A stretch of 57,282 nt of DNA from assembly GCA_022773965.1 (NCBI GenBank), contig JALFNQ010000091.1, positions 1-57,282 of the forward strand. The letters run 5' to 3'. Source of the DNA: Lachnospiraceae bacterium (GTDB taxonomy: Bacteria; Bacillota; Clostridia; Lachnospirales; Lachnospiraceae). This document shows, in pieces, positions 9,003-18,444 of this stretch. Below the pieces are notes generated by a model. That model was not told the DNA's origin and searched no databases. It worked only from the letters and a program-made list of their open reading frames with translations. Both the position numbers and the translations under genes were made by a program. Numbering within the stretch: the first letter of the stretch is position 1; the number at the start of each line of letters is the position of its first letter.

Positions 9003-9863
9003 CTAATAATTTAACTCCGAATGAAACGAAAATGCCATATCCACAGTCTCTTCATCCATTCCATCCGCAATCAGTTGCTCCCTTGTCTCACCCTGATCCA
9101 GACGTTTCAAAGCATCTATCAGCAATATCTGGCCTTTTCGAATTCCCTTTTGCATCCCTCTCTGCTCTACACGATCCATTACCTCACACATATTATGCAC
9201 CTCTCCTTCCCTTTGCGCCTTTTCAAAGCGATGATCTCCTGTCATTACACTCATCAGCTTCAGTACAGCATCTACATGCTTCATCGTTTCCTTTGATGGA
9301 ACATACTCTTTGTTTTTCCTTACCTGAGAAAAATAATCTGCCACTATCCGAAAATCGCTCGTAAACTTTCCAACTGTCTCATCCGGTAAAAATGCGATAT
9401 TGAATACATTCAACTGATAATCTGAGAAATACCGGTGCAGTTCATCCGGTATATCCATACAATCCGACAGCTTCAACGGTCTCCTCCACGGTCTGTCTGT
9501 TCCAAAATACAAAACGACTGTGATCACCGGATATTTTTTCTTCTGCGCACCCTTTAATGCCTGTTCACGGTAGGATGCACCGTCATATCCGATAACACGC
9601 AGCGGCATGGCACTATCGATCTTTGTCTGATTCTCAATTCCGTATACTGAAATACAAACGTGCTTCCTTTTCCAATATTTTAAAATGTCTCGTTCTTCCT
9701 CATGTAATTCTCCGTCTGCCTTATAGACAGCACGTTCTCTGCCCTGCCTCAGCTGATTCGAATTCATTATACGCTTTCCATCAAACAGCAACACATTTAC
9801 GATATCTGCAAACACATCGTTATACGCCTCCAGATAGTTTTCTGCCTTATCCTTTTCCCCCAT
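9003..9863 (-). CDS. Rpn family recombination-promoting nuclease / putative transposase
   Basis: 286 aa from the second ATG (9863), which has AAAGGGG six bases upstream; the first ATG at 9869 has no spacing from that site. The N-terminal half has PD-(D/E)xK nuclease features: YNDVFADIVNVLLF at the start and the core strand CISVYGIENQ, with ENQ in place of ExK. The C-terminal part holds helical segments such as GMQKGIRKGQ typical of this multicopy family. Rpn proteins are DNA endonucleases linked to RecA-independent recombination. It stands alone between its terminator and a 163-bp palindromic element that begins 15 bp upstream of the start codon. Confidence 0.8.
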   Translation of the reverse strand: MGEKDKAENYLEAYNDVFADIVNVLLFDGKRIMNSNQLRQGRERAVYKADGELHEEERDILKYWKRKHVCISVYGIENQTKIDSAMPLRVIGYDGASYREQALKGAQKKKYPVITVVLYFGTDRPWRRPLKLSDCMDIPDELHRYFSDYQLNVFNIAFLPDETVGKFTSDFRIVADYFSQVRKNKEYVPSKETMKHVDAVLKLMSVMTGDHRFEKAQREGEVHNMCEVMDRVEQRGMQKGIRKGQILLIDALKRLDQGETREQLIADGMDEETVDMAFSFHSELNY

Positions 9864-9877
9864 ACACATCCCCTTTC

Positions 9878-10040
9878 TAGTATAGCGTCTGATAAATAAC
9901 TGGACGAATCACGCAGGATGCTTTTTCGAGTGTGCAGGTCAAAAAACGTAGGCGTAGCGGGCTACACTGAGGATTTTTGATCTGTGCAATCGGAGAAGCC
10001 GGCAAGTGATTGGTCTAGTTATTTTCAAGACGCTATACTA
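9878..10040. repeat. 163-bp imperfect palindromic element (MITE-like)
   Basis: The outer arms begin TAGTATAGCGTCT (9878-9890) and end with its inverse AGACGCTATACTA (10028-10040). Pairing continues inward: AATAACTGGAC against GTCTAGTTATT, CAATCAC-like against GTGATTGG, and GTGCAGGTCAAAAA against TTTTTGATCTGTGCA. Nearly the whole segment can fold into one long hairpin around GTAGGCGTAGCGGGCTAC. It has no coding frame of note. This fits a miniature inverted-repeat transposable element or a REP-like sequence. Confidence 0.7.
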
Positions 10041-10466
10041 CATTTTGTCAGCAGGATATGTGTGATAAATATCGCTATTATCAGCCATCACATGTTTGCA
10101 ACTGTCTGCGAAGTGTCAACAATTTCAAATTCCTTGAAAATCCTGCTATATTTATTAATTGTGATTTTTAAAGCAAGATTTTCCGTGAATAAATAGAATA
10201 AACGCAAGATATACGATCCAGACGGCTCCCCAATTGCTGTCCGCCCTGACTATGGAAAAGTGGCTACTGCTTTAAAAGTGTTGCCACACATTTGCTTTGT
10301 AGCAAGTATAACATCTATCTTGTGACATTTCAACATTGTCAAAGAAGTTTATAAAAGTTTTAGATTTGTGCCAATGCTTCACATACAAAAAATATAACAT
10401 GTTTTAGATGCTTTGTCATTGACGGTGTGGTTTAAAAATACTTACGGACAACAACTATACTGATAC
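10041..10466. other. AT-rich intergenic region with a possible gene remnant
   Basis: No convincing gene. On the plus strand, 10201-10326 reads through as a protein-like stretch containing KIYDPDGSPIAVRPDYGK and ending at TGA, but it has no start codon or ribosome site. It may be the tail of a decayed gene. The rest is AT-rich sequence without clear signals. Confidence 0.25.
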
Positions 10467-10506
10467 GTAAAAAAGTACAGCCCGGGCATTATGCCCAGGC
10501 TGCACT
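10467..10506 (-). terminator. Intrinsic terminator of the secreted GH16 gene
   Basis: On the minus strand, AGTGCAGCCTGGGCAT pairs with ATGCCCGGGCTGTACT with few mismatches, followed by TTTTTT. It lies about 90 bp past the stop codon at 10593. Confidence 0.8.
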
Positions 10507-10592
10507 TTCTATGAGGTAAACAGCGCTCGGTATGTGAATGTTGTACATACCTTCGCGTTATTCCAATATAATAAATACATGGAATACAAGGT

Positions 10593-13500
10593 TTAATTAT
10601 TTGCAGACTCTGCTGTCTTTTTAACCAGACTAAAATTAGATAATGTAACTGTCGAAGTAGGTGTTGTATCTCCGATTTTTCCTAAACTGATCTGGAAAAC
10701 GATATTATCTGCTGTCGGCAATGGATTACCGGCTCCATCATTTCCCACTGTGAATTCAAAGCTCACATTTTTTACAACATCTTTTGTTAATTCTACCTCC
10801 GTTCCTCCATACCATGCATATGCTTCTGTCATGAAACACGGCTTGATTTTTCTTGTCTCTGTAGATACTGCATCAAATGTTAACATGTATGACGCTCCGG
10901 CTTCTAATGTCAAACCATGTTGTTTTAATGATACTGCTGAATCCTCTGTTCCAACGTTTGTAATATCAAAAATTACAGAATGATTCTCTTTCTTTACTTC
11001 TGCAGCGCCATCAGCCCAGATTCCTTTAGTATCCCATACACTATCATCAGTAACTTGCGGATCCTTAAGCAAATTCACACCTTGCGGTTTTTCCTCAATC
11101 TCCGGCTCGTCAATCTTTTCTAACACAATATTATCAATGCAGATTCTATGCTGCTCTGTAATCTGAGTACCACCAACAGCTCCCATTGCAATATTGAAAA
11201 TAGAACCATCATCTGTATCATAAGCCATCTTAAAGTCTGTACTTACAGTCTGATACTCTCCCGTAATATCTATTACCTTCTGCACATACGGTGTCCAATC
11301 TTCTTTACCGGAAGCATCCTCATGTACTGCACCATTTCTCTGAATTGCATAAGAAACTTTTCTGTCCTTTGAAGACTTGATATCAAATTTAAGGTTGTAC
11401 CACTGATCCTTTTCCAATGTAACATTACTCTGTTTTAACTGGATATGCCAATCCTGATCACCTGTATCTTTAATCGTAATGTCACATGCATTCTTTTCTG
11501 ACTGGCTATCTACTACATAAGAAACGTTACTTGGTGTATACGCATATACATCATAACCTGCTAATCCTGCATTGAAAGAACCATTTTTGATCAAGGTGTC
11601 TTCTACAAGACGGATATTATCCAGATATAATGTACCGTTTACGCTGCATTCAAAAACAATATCCTTATTCTTACCTTCTGCTACATCTTCAGCAGTCAAC
11701 TCAAGTTTTCGGATCGCAGACTTACTGGTAACAGTAACTGTATCTAATTTCTTGCCAGCTACTACCACATCAATTTTTGCAGTATCGTTACCCTTTACCT
11801 CTGCATCAAAGCTCAATTCATATTTTCCTGCTGTTAACGGAAGCCCTGACTGTTTGATCACTACTTTATTTGCGGCATCTGAAGTCACTTTCAACCTTCT
11901 GCCATCCTCAATTTTTGTTACACTATAATCTGTAGTACCTGTAATGCTCCAGTCCTGCATATATTTCTTTCCAGCCTCGATTCCTTCCTGGAACTTACCG
12001 TTAGAAACATAATTACCATCTGTTAATACCTTCTTGCTGGTGTCAATTGCCTCTTCACCAATCTTTGTCATTTTTACATTACTGATAAATACATCAGCAA
12101 TCTTATCTGTTTTACCAAAGTTAAATTCCAGACGGGCATTTGCATCATCATGATCTTTAACAGTAAACTCATAGGAATAAGTCTTCTTTTCCGTTGTCAA
12201 TTTAACTGATGTATCACCTAAATATCTTGCATAATTATAATCCGGCGCAGATACATCCACAATCATCTCTCTGTCATCTGCTGCATAAGCATCAAATATT
12301 ACTTTGTAAATTCCACCCTGTTTTACCGGAATATTTGCCTGTACAAACTGTACAGAATAATTCTCGGTACCCGCTTTGGTTGTGCTGAATTTAACCGCTT
12401 TTGCACCAGTACCAAACTTCTCATCAGAAACAACTACTGCTTCTGCCTCTCCACCCTGCTGAGTCATAAACTCCCATACAGAGCCATTCTCACCAGTTAA
12501 ATCATCTGCTGTAGAAAATGCACCATTCTTAATATATTCGTTGTCTTTTCCTGGCTCGACAACTTCCGGCTTTACAGGCTTCTCCACGCTGTTTTCAAGC
12601 TTTTCATAATAGTCCTCTGACTTCTGGTATGCACGAACATAATCGATTGCAAACTCCTGATCGTCATATGTCGTTGTCTCATCCGGATAACCTACCCATG
12701 AACCACCAATTGCCAGATTTAAGATCATATAGAATTTCTGATCAAACGGTGCCGGATATGCGACTGTTCCCTGACCCTCAGTTGTTGTATACCAGACATT
12801 TGCCTCATGATACTTGATTCCATCTACATACCATACCAGTTTTCCAGGCTCCCACTCTAAACTAAATGTATGCCACTGGCTGGAGAAATCACCACTGCTC
12901 AGTGTATAGTCACCCTGCTTCTGACCATGAGGATTTCCGTAATGGATCGTTCCCATTGCTTTCTTGGTATCCTGTCCCATGACCTCCATAATATCGATCT
13001 CTCCACATCTGGGCCACTGTCCGTACAGATTCTCATCGGTAGGCATCATCCAGAATGCAGGCAGATATCCCATTCCAGTCGGAACCTTTACTTTTGCCTC
13101 AAATAAACCGTATTTGAAATCCTGTTTCTTCTGAGTATTCACACGACCAGAAGTATATTTATAAGTCTTTGCAGGTGCTCCTGTCTGAACAAGCTTTACA
13201 TCTGTAATCGTAACAGTTGATACAGGTGTCTCAATTTCCTTTCCAGTACTATCCTTTCCTGCGTTACCAAAATTAAAGTATACACCCGCATTCGTATCGC
13301 TGGTTTTCATTGTAAATTCTGTTACATACTCAGTAGGTTCTGTTGTAATCTCAGTAATTAACTGACCATACTGATCATAATCAGCAGAAGTCTTCTGGAC
13401 GCCTGCAACAATTGTTCTTGCAACAGTAGAAGATGCCTTAAATGACAATTTATAGGTCGCTCCGTCCTTCAAAGCAATTCTATCCTGCAATTTCTGAAGA

Positions 13501-14786
13501 TCCCACGGGTTGGTACCCATTTTTTCTTTGTCCACAGCAACTACAAGTGTTCCATTTTCCATTCCAAACGATTTTTCAGGAAGAAGATTCACATTAGGAT
13601 CAAATGTACTTCCTTCCGTTTCCACTTCTGTCTTAACCGGTTTAATATGTAACTGTCCATCCTTCACCTGAATATTCTCATCAGAATCCACATACTCCTG
13701 CAGTTCCGCATTTACCCAGCCGGGCTCATGAAGCTCCACATTCCAGTCTTTTCTATTTAATTCTGTACCATTAAATTCATCTTCCCACTTTAATGTATAT
13801 CCATCATAAGACAGATCCTTCTTTGACTCAGATGAATTGTTACCAGAATTATTACCATTATTTCCACTATCTCCAGAAGATACGCTGCCAGAGCCACCTG
13901 CATTTCCACCCTCGGGCTTCTTTGTCTCCTCAGGCTTCTTATCCTCTTCCGGTTTTTCCTGTGCAACAACGTCTTTCACGGTCTCACCTGCTCCTACTTC
14001 AGTCTTTCCAGAAGGTGTCGTAACGGTTACCTTTTCCTCGGTCTTATTGTCCACCTTGATTACTACATCATCAGAAGCCTTTACAGAGCTGCCTTCCGCG
14101 CCATCCTTTAAAGTGATCTTTGCATCGGACTGAATATCCAGCTTCACAGATGTAGAAGCAGCTACAGACGCCTGATCACCTGTTACGGTTACAGGTGTGT
14201 CGGAAGCTTTTCCGGAAATGCTGATCTTGCTGGCATCACCAGTCACCTTAACAGCACTGACTGTACCATTTACCTTCAAAGACACGTTACACTGATCCTC
14301 AGCAACAACTACCTTTGCCACCTTACTTCCGCTATTTACTACAACTGTCGCCTTCGCGCCATCCATAGTCAGTGTTTTTACAGATGCATTCTTTGCAACT
14401 GTCACCTTTGCGGAATCTGCACTTACAACAAGTACATTGTTCTTTCCTGACTCTGTATAACTCTTAGCACCTGAACCAGTGATCGAAATCTTCTTAAAAG
14501 TCGCCTTATTTACGATCGTTGCTTTTGGTGCATTAACTACCAGCTGAATCCCTGCTGTTTTCTTTCCCTTAGGGATCACAAGATTAATTTTTTTACTCGT
14601 TACAATCTTAATCTTTGTTGCTTTTCCATCTTTCAACGCCTTTTCAAGCTCTTTCTGTGTCTTAACTGTCACAGTTTTGGCAACATTCTTTTTTGTCGCT
14701 GCCTGTGCAACTGATACATTTGTGAATATACTAAAGATCATGCACAATGTCAGGACAAAAGCCATCCCCCTTTTTAATTTTTTCAT
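10593..14786 (-). CDS. Secreted multimodular GH16 beta-glucanase (laminarinase/lichenase type)
   Basis: Retaining endo-beta-glucanase of 1397 aa from ATG 14786, with AAGGAG eight bases upstream. Order of parts: signal peptide (1-31, cleavage after AQAA); a Lys/Val-rich repetitive region resembling a parallel beta-helix (about 34-270); a Pro/Glu then Gly/Ser/Asn linker (about 272-325); first part of GH16 (about 330-384); an inserted CBM4-like beta-sandwich (about 385-538); second part of GH16 (about 540-720) with catalytic GEIDIMEVMG (E596, D598, E601); then four CBM-like sandwiches starting near 750, 925, 1065 and 1242. No LPxTG anchor is seen. The cytoplasmic paralogue at 15008 lacks the insertion. 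It probably releases oligosaccharides for the ABC transporter upstream. Expression is likely separate from that operon, because a terminator lies at 14962-15000. Confidence 0.92.
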   Translation of the reverse strand: MKKLKRGMAFVLTLCMIFSIFTNVSVAQAATKKNVAKTVTVKTQKELEKALKDGKATKIKIVTSKKINLVIPKGKKTAGIQLVVNAPKATIVNKATFKKISITGSGAKSYTESGKNNVLVVSADSAKVTVAKNASVKTLTMDGAKATVVVNSGSKVAKVVVAEDQCNVSLKVNGTVSAVKVTGDASKISISGKASDTPVTVTGDQASVAASTSVKLDIQSDAKITLKDGAEGSSVKASDDVVIKVDNKTEEKVTVTTPSGKTEVGAGETVKDVVAQEKPEEDKKPEETKKPEGGNAGGSGSVSSGDSGNNGNNSGNNSSESKKDLSYDGYTLKWEDEFNGTELNRKDWNVELHEPGWVNAELQEYVDSDENIQVKDGQLHIKPVKTEVETEGSTFDPNVNLLPEKSFGMENGTLVVAVDKEKMGTNPWDLQKLQDRIALKDGATYKLSFKASSTVARTIVAGVQKTSADYDQYGQLITEITTEPTEYVTEFTMKTSDTNAGVYFNFGNAGKDSTGKEIETPVSTVTITDVKLVQTGAPAKTYKYTSGRVNTQKKQDFKYGLFEAKVKVPTGMGYLPAFWMMPTDENLYGQWPRCGEIDIMEVMGQDTKKAMGTIHYGNPHGQKQGDYTLSSGDFSSQWHTFSLEWEPGKLVWYVDGIKYHEANVWYTTTEGQGTVAYPAPFDQKFYMILNLAIGGSWVGYPDETTTYDDQEFAIDYVRAYQKSEDYYEKLENSVEKPVKPEVVEPGKDNEYIKNGAFSTADDLTGENGSVWEFMTQQGGEAEAVVVSDEKFGTGAKAVKFSTTKAGTENYSVQFVQANIPVKQGGIYKVIFDAYAADDREMIVDVSAPDYNYARYLGDTSVKLTTEKKTYSYEFTVKDHDDANARLEFNFGKTDKIADVFISNVKMTKIGEEAIDTSKKVLTDGNYVSNGKFQEGIEAGKKYMQDWSITGTTDYSVTKIEDGRRLKVTSDAANKVVIKQSGLPLTAGKYELSFDAEVKGNDTAKIDVVVAGKKLDTVTVTSKSAIRKLELTAEDVAEGKNKDIVFECSVNGTLYLDNIRLVEDTLIKNGSFNAGLAGYDVYAYTPSNVSYVVDSQSEKNACDITIKDTGDQDWHIQLKQSNVTLEKDQWYNLKFDIKSSKDRKVSYAIQRNGAVHEDASGKEDWTPYVQKVIDITGEYQTVSTDFKMAYDTDDGSIFNIAMGAVGGTQITEQHRICIDNIVLEKIDEPEIEEKPQGVNLLKDPQVTDDSVWDTKGIWADGAAEVKKENHSVIFDITNVGTEDSAVSLKQHGLTLEAGASYMLTFDAVSTETRKIKPCFMTEAYAWYGGTEVELTKDVVKNVSFEFTVGNDGAGNPLPTADNIVFQISLGKIGDTTPTSTVTLSNFSLVKKTAESANN

Positions 14787-14961
14787 ATTTCTTCTCCTTT
14801 CTTTTTTTGAGCCAGACATGTCTGCATGCTGCCTCGCTTGTTCACATTACATCACAATTTGTCAAATCCATATACAAAATCCATTCCGAAAATATCATTT
14901 TCATGATACAACCAATATCAATTTATCCACATATCATACAGCCAGACACTTCCGCAAAACA

Positions 14962-15000
14962 AAAATACAGACAACATGCACCACACATCGTCTGTATTTT
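14962..15000 (-). terminator. Intrinsic terminator of the beta-glucan ABC/GH operon
   Basis: AAAATACAGAC (14962-14972) pairs with GTCTGTATTTT (14990-15000), and a T-rich run follows on the minus strand. It begins 8 bp past the stop codon of the cytoplasmic GH16 gene. Confidence 0.75.
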
Positions 15001-15007
15001 GTGAGTT

Positions 15008-15838
15008 TTATCCAATTTTCTTCTGATATACCCTTACATAATCCACTACCATTTGTGCATTTTCACCAAACTCCGTCGTTTCGTCCGGATAGCCGACCCA
15101 GTTTCCGCCGACTGCAAGGTTTAAAATGATATAAAAAGGCTGGTCAAAGGGCGCCGGATAGGGCTTTTTTTCCTCGCCCGGCCATTTACTGAACCAGTCA
15201 TGCTCGGTATAGAAGCAGGTTCCATCCACGTAGAAGCGGATCTCTCCCGGTTCCCACTCGCAGGCATACTCATGAAACTCCTTTGAAAAATCACCGTTTT
15301 CCAGCACCAGACTTCCCTGTCTCTGCTCATGGGGCTCGCCAAAATGCAGCGTGCTGTGGGCTGTATCCGTCTTGTCCCCAAGTACCTCGGTGATGTCGAT
15401 CTCTCCGCATTTCGGCCACTGTCCATAGTGATCCTCGTCGTTTGGCATCATCCAGAAGGCAGGAAGGAAACCTTTTCCGCTCGGCATTTTGATCCGCGCC
15501 TCCATACGTCCATACATGGTGACCACCTTGTTCTGCGTATTGACACGACCAGAGGTGTAGCTGCAGGTTCCATCCGCATGCACGGTCTTTTTTGCCTGAA
15601 TAAACAGCTTGCTGTCTTTGACATAAATATTCTGGCTCGTCTCATTTTCCTTCTGATCCGGGTAGCTTTGCCATTCTGCATTCACCCAGCCGGGCTCATG
15701 GGGCTCATAATTCCAGTACTCCGTATTCAGCCCGTCCCCGTCAAAATGGTCTTCCCAAATGATATCCTCCTCCGTATAGGAGCTCTCCGGCAGGTGCTCT
15801 TCGTGCTGCGCACCTGATAAAATCGTGTGATCCATCAT
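15008..15838 (-). CDS. Cytoplasmic GH16 beta-glucanase
   Basis: 276-aa single-domain GH16 enzyme. The catalytic motif is GEIDITEVLG (E146, D148, E151), and HEPGWVNAEWQ and NLAVGGNWVGYPDET match the active-site cleft of laminarinase-like members. The N terminus (MMDHTILSGAQHEEH) has no signal peptide or membrane segment, which is unusual for GH16. The start is supported by GGGGAGGG eight bases upstream. It is last in the operon SBP-permease-permease-GH3-GH16, 18 bp after the GH3 gene. Inference: it shortens imported beta-1,3/1,4-gluco-oligosaccharides before phosphorolysis. It is clearly related to the catalytic core of the large secreted GH16 downstream. Confidence 0.92.
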   Translation of the reverse strand: MMDHTILSGAQHEEHLPESSYTEEDIIWEDHFDGDGLNTEYWNYEPHEPGWVNAEWQSYPDQKENETSQNIYVKDSKLFIQAKKTVHADGTCSYTSGRVNTQNKVVTMYGRMEARIKMPSGKGFLPAFWMMPNDEDHYGQWPKCGEIDITEVLGDKTDTAHSTLHFGEPHEQRQGSLVLENGDFSKEFHEYACEWEPGEIRFYVDGTCFYTEHDWFSKWPGEEKKPYPAPFDQPFYIILNLAVGGNWVGYPDETTEFGENAQMVVDYVRVYQKKIG

Positions 15839-15856
15839 TTTGTTTTCCCTCCCCTC

Positions 15857-18439
15857 TCAACTGTGTGATCCATTTTTTAGCTTCTGTATCAATGCCAGCA
15901 CACGTCCGGCGCAGTCACGGATTTCCATCTCCGACAGCTTTCCGTCACGATAAGCCTCTCGTATGTTTTCAGCATCCTTGGTGCTTCCCGGCATGATAAT
16001 ATCATTACCGGCAGACACACATTTCCATGGAATACTGCCATCCTCCGGTGCTGTCGTACTCCAGTCCGACATGATCACACCATCAAAGCCCCATTCACCC
16101 CGTGCAAGCACTGTGCACAAATCCCTGCTGTTTGCCGCCTGCACACCGTTTACTTTATTATAAGAGGTCATCATTGCAAAAGGGTTCGCCTGCTTTACAG
16201 CGATCTCGAAGCCGCGCACATAAATTTCCCGCAGCGCGCGCTCTGACATGCAGGAATCCACACCCATCCGGTTGTCCTCCTGATTGTTGCAGGCAAAATG
16301 CTTGATCGTCACACCGCAGCCGCTACGGCTCTGCACACCCTGTGTGACCGCTGCCGCCATCAGACCCGATACGAGCGGATCCTCGGAATAATACTCAAAA
16401 TTTCGCCCGCAAAGTGGATTTCTCTGGATATTCATACCCGGCGCCAGCCACAGATCCACGCCAAATTCATTCATCTCGTCACCGATCGCCTCACCAAACC
16501 GACGCATCAGGTCTACATCCCATGTCTGTGCCAGAGCCGTACCCACCGGAAATGCCGTACAGTACTGGTAATAGGTATCTGCGCCCTCGTGATGCTCACC
16601 CGGCTCCAAAAAGCCGTTTTCCAGCATGCGCAAAACACCAGCTCCATAGACACAGCCTGTTTCCTTGTCCACCTCATAGCTTTGCTGCAGGCGAAGTCCC
16701 GCAGGCCCATCTGCCATCGCAAGGGAACATATGCCATACGCTGCTTCCAGGGCACGCGTCGTCTCTCCGGCAGAGCCTGGCACGCGGATTCCGGCTGTAC
16801 CAAGCATTCCCGCCTTCGTTGCACCACCATTTTCTGTCGCTTCCTTCTGCGCCATTTCACCATTCTGCTCCGTCACGCCCTGTGACTCACATCCTGCATG
16901 AGCACTTTCCTCTTTTTCTGCCCCGGATGTTTGTCCATCCTGCGGCAGCGCACCATATAACAGCGGGATCAGATCCTCTACGGGCTGCATTGGTTTGAGT
17001 GTTTTTTTCACACCAGGCAGCGGTTCCTCCTCCGGCAGAAACAAAAGTGATGGAACAACCTCTGTCTCCAGCGCTTCCGGAGCATATCCCCCCGGTGCGC
17101 GGGTCTTAGCCGTTTTTCCCAACTCCTCAAAGCCTGCCGTATTCTGGCAGATCGCCGTATTCTTCTCGATCCATGTATGGCAGTTTACTACCAGCCTTGC
17201 ACACAGCTGCAGATCCTCTACGTGTCTCCCGCACCAGATCAGATAGCTTCCAGCGTCCAGATACCACGCATGCTCCTTTTCATCAAAGCTTGCCAGCTGC
17301 TTTTGAGACACGCAGATTGTCACCTTCTCCGTTTCCCCCGGTGCCAGCGAACCGGTCTTTGCAAAACCGATCAGACGATGATATTCCTTCGCATCCGTGC
17401 CCTCCGGCGGTGTCATGTACAATTGTACTACCTCACGCCCCTCGCGTGTTCCGGTATTTGTCACAGCAATACTGGCACAGAAGCCGCCCACTTCGCACTG
17501 CAGCTTCTCAAAAGCGAACGCAAAGGTCGTATACGTCAAGCCATATCCAAAGGGAAACAGCGGTTTTACCCCATAAGTGTCAAAATACCGGTAACCAACA
17601 AAAATTCCCTCTTTATATTCCTCTTTTTCCAGATCTCCGTTCAGATAGCTGAAGCTGTTTGAAAACGGATAATCTTCATAATGGCGTGCCCATGTAGCAG
17701 TCAGCCTGCCGCCCGGAGCCGCCTTTCCAAACAGGACATCCGAAAACGAATGGCCACCCTCCTGTCCCGGCTGGGAAATAGATAAAATTGCACGGATATT
17801 CGATGTTTTTTCCAAAAGTTCTGTCAGCTCTACCACGCCGCCTGCGTTAAGGACGAGCACGATCGGAAGGGACTGCCTGTCGAGAAACAGCAGATCTTCC
17901 TGCTCCTGGACGCTCATATAATAGTCGCCTGCCTCCAGCCTGCGGTCATTTCCCTCTCCGGAAATACGGCTGAGCACATAGACGAATGTTTTTGCCCCTT
18001 CCACATCTGCATCGGTCAGTGCCCGGCCCTCCGGGCGCACAAAGGGATTTGCCACATACGCATCGAAGGGATTTTCCACATCTTTTGCCGCCTCCAGCAC
18101 CCGTTCTTTCCAGCTGTTTCGCGCATTGTCATAACGTGCCCGGTAATCCTCCAGCCATGCCCTGCTCACGATCGTGGCACCTGCCTCCAAAAGACCTTCA
18201 TAAATGGAAATATTTCTCCTGTTATTGACATCTCCGGATCCAAGACCGCCCTTGACGGTTTGTACTGCGCCCGCACCAAACAGTCCGATGGGCTGCGACG
18301 GATCCAACGGTAAAATTTGTTCATTTTTCAGCAGCACCATTCCCTCGGCTGCCAGTTTTCTCGCAAAAGCCGCATGACGCAGCTCCCTCTCAGAGAAAGC
18401 TGCGTCATTTGCTCTGCCATGTAAATCAGTATTTTGCAT
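15857..18439 (-). CDS. GH3 beta-glucosidase with permuted domain order
   Basis: Retaining exo-beta-glucosidase, 860 aa, no signal peptide. The normal order is reversed. The alpha/beta GH3 C-domain (about 20-265, with SGEGNDR and PGQEGGHSFSDVLFG) and a fibronectin-III-like domain (about 330-430) come first. A low-complexity Glu/Gly-rich linker (about 440-570) follows, and the TIM-barrel N-domain is last (about 580-850). The nucleophile is D792 in GVIMSDW; IKHFACNNQE and MTSYNKVNG are the usual substrate-site motifs. This layout is known from some rumen Firmicutes beta-glucosidases. It sits 5 bp after the second permease gene and 18 bp before the cytoplasmic GH16. Role: removal of glucose from imported beta-gluco-oligosaccharides. 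Confidence 0.93.
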   Translation of the reverse strand: MQNTDLHGRANDAAFSERELRHAAFARKLAAEGMVLLKNEQILPLDPSQPIGLFGAGAVQTVKGGLGSGDVNNRRNISIYEGLLEAGATIVSRAWLEDYRARYDNARNSWKERVLEAAKDVENPFDAYVANPFVRPEGRALTDADVEGAKTFVYVLSRISGEGNDRRLEAGDYYMSVQEQEDLLFLDRQSLPIVLVLNAGGVVELTELLEKTSNIRAILSISQPGQEGGHSFSDVLFGKAAPGGRLTATWARHYEDYPFSNSFSYLNGDLEKEEYKEGIFVGYRYFDTYGVKPLFPFGYGLTYTTFAFAFEKLQCEVGGFCASIAVTNTGTREGREVVQLYMTPPEGTDAKEYHRLIGFAKTGSLAPGETEKVTICVSQKQLASFDEKEHAWYLDAGSYLIWCGRHVEDLQLCARLVVNCHTWIEKNTAICQNTAGFEELGKTAKTRAPGGYAPEALETEVVPSLLFLPEEEPLPGVKKTLKPMQPVEDLIPLLYGALPQDGQTSGAEKEESAHAGCESQGVTEQNGEMAQKEATENGGATKAGMLGTAGIRVPGSAGETTRALEAAYGICSLAMADGPAGLRLQQSYEVDKETGCVYGAGVLRMLENGFLEPGEHHEGADTYYQYCTAFPVGTALAQTWDVDLMRRFGEAIGDEMNEFGVDLWLAPGMNIQRNPLCGRNFEYYSEDPLVSGLMAAAVTQGVQSRSGCGVTIKHFACNNQEDNRMGVDSCMSERALREIYVRGFEIAVKQANPFAMMTSYNKVNGVQAANSRDLCTVLARGEWGFDGVIMSDWSTTAPEDGSIPWKCVSAGNDIIMPGSTKDAENIREAYRDGKLSEMEIRDCAGRVLALIQKLKNGSHS

Positions 18440-18444
18440 GACTA

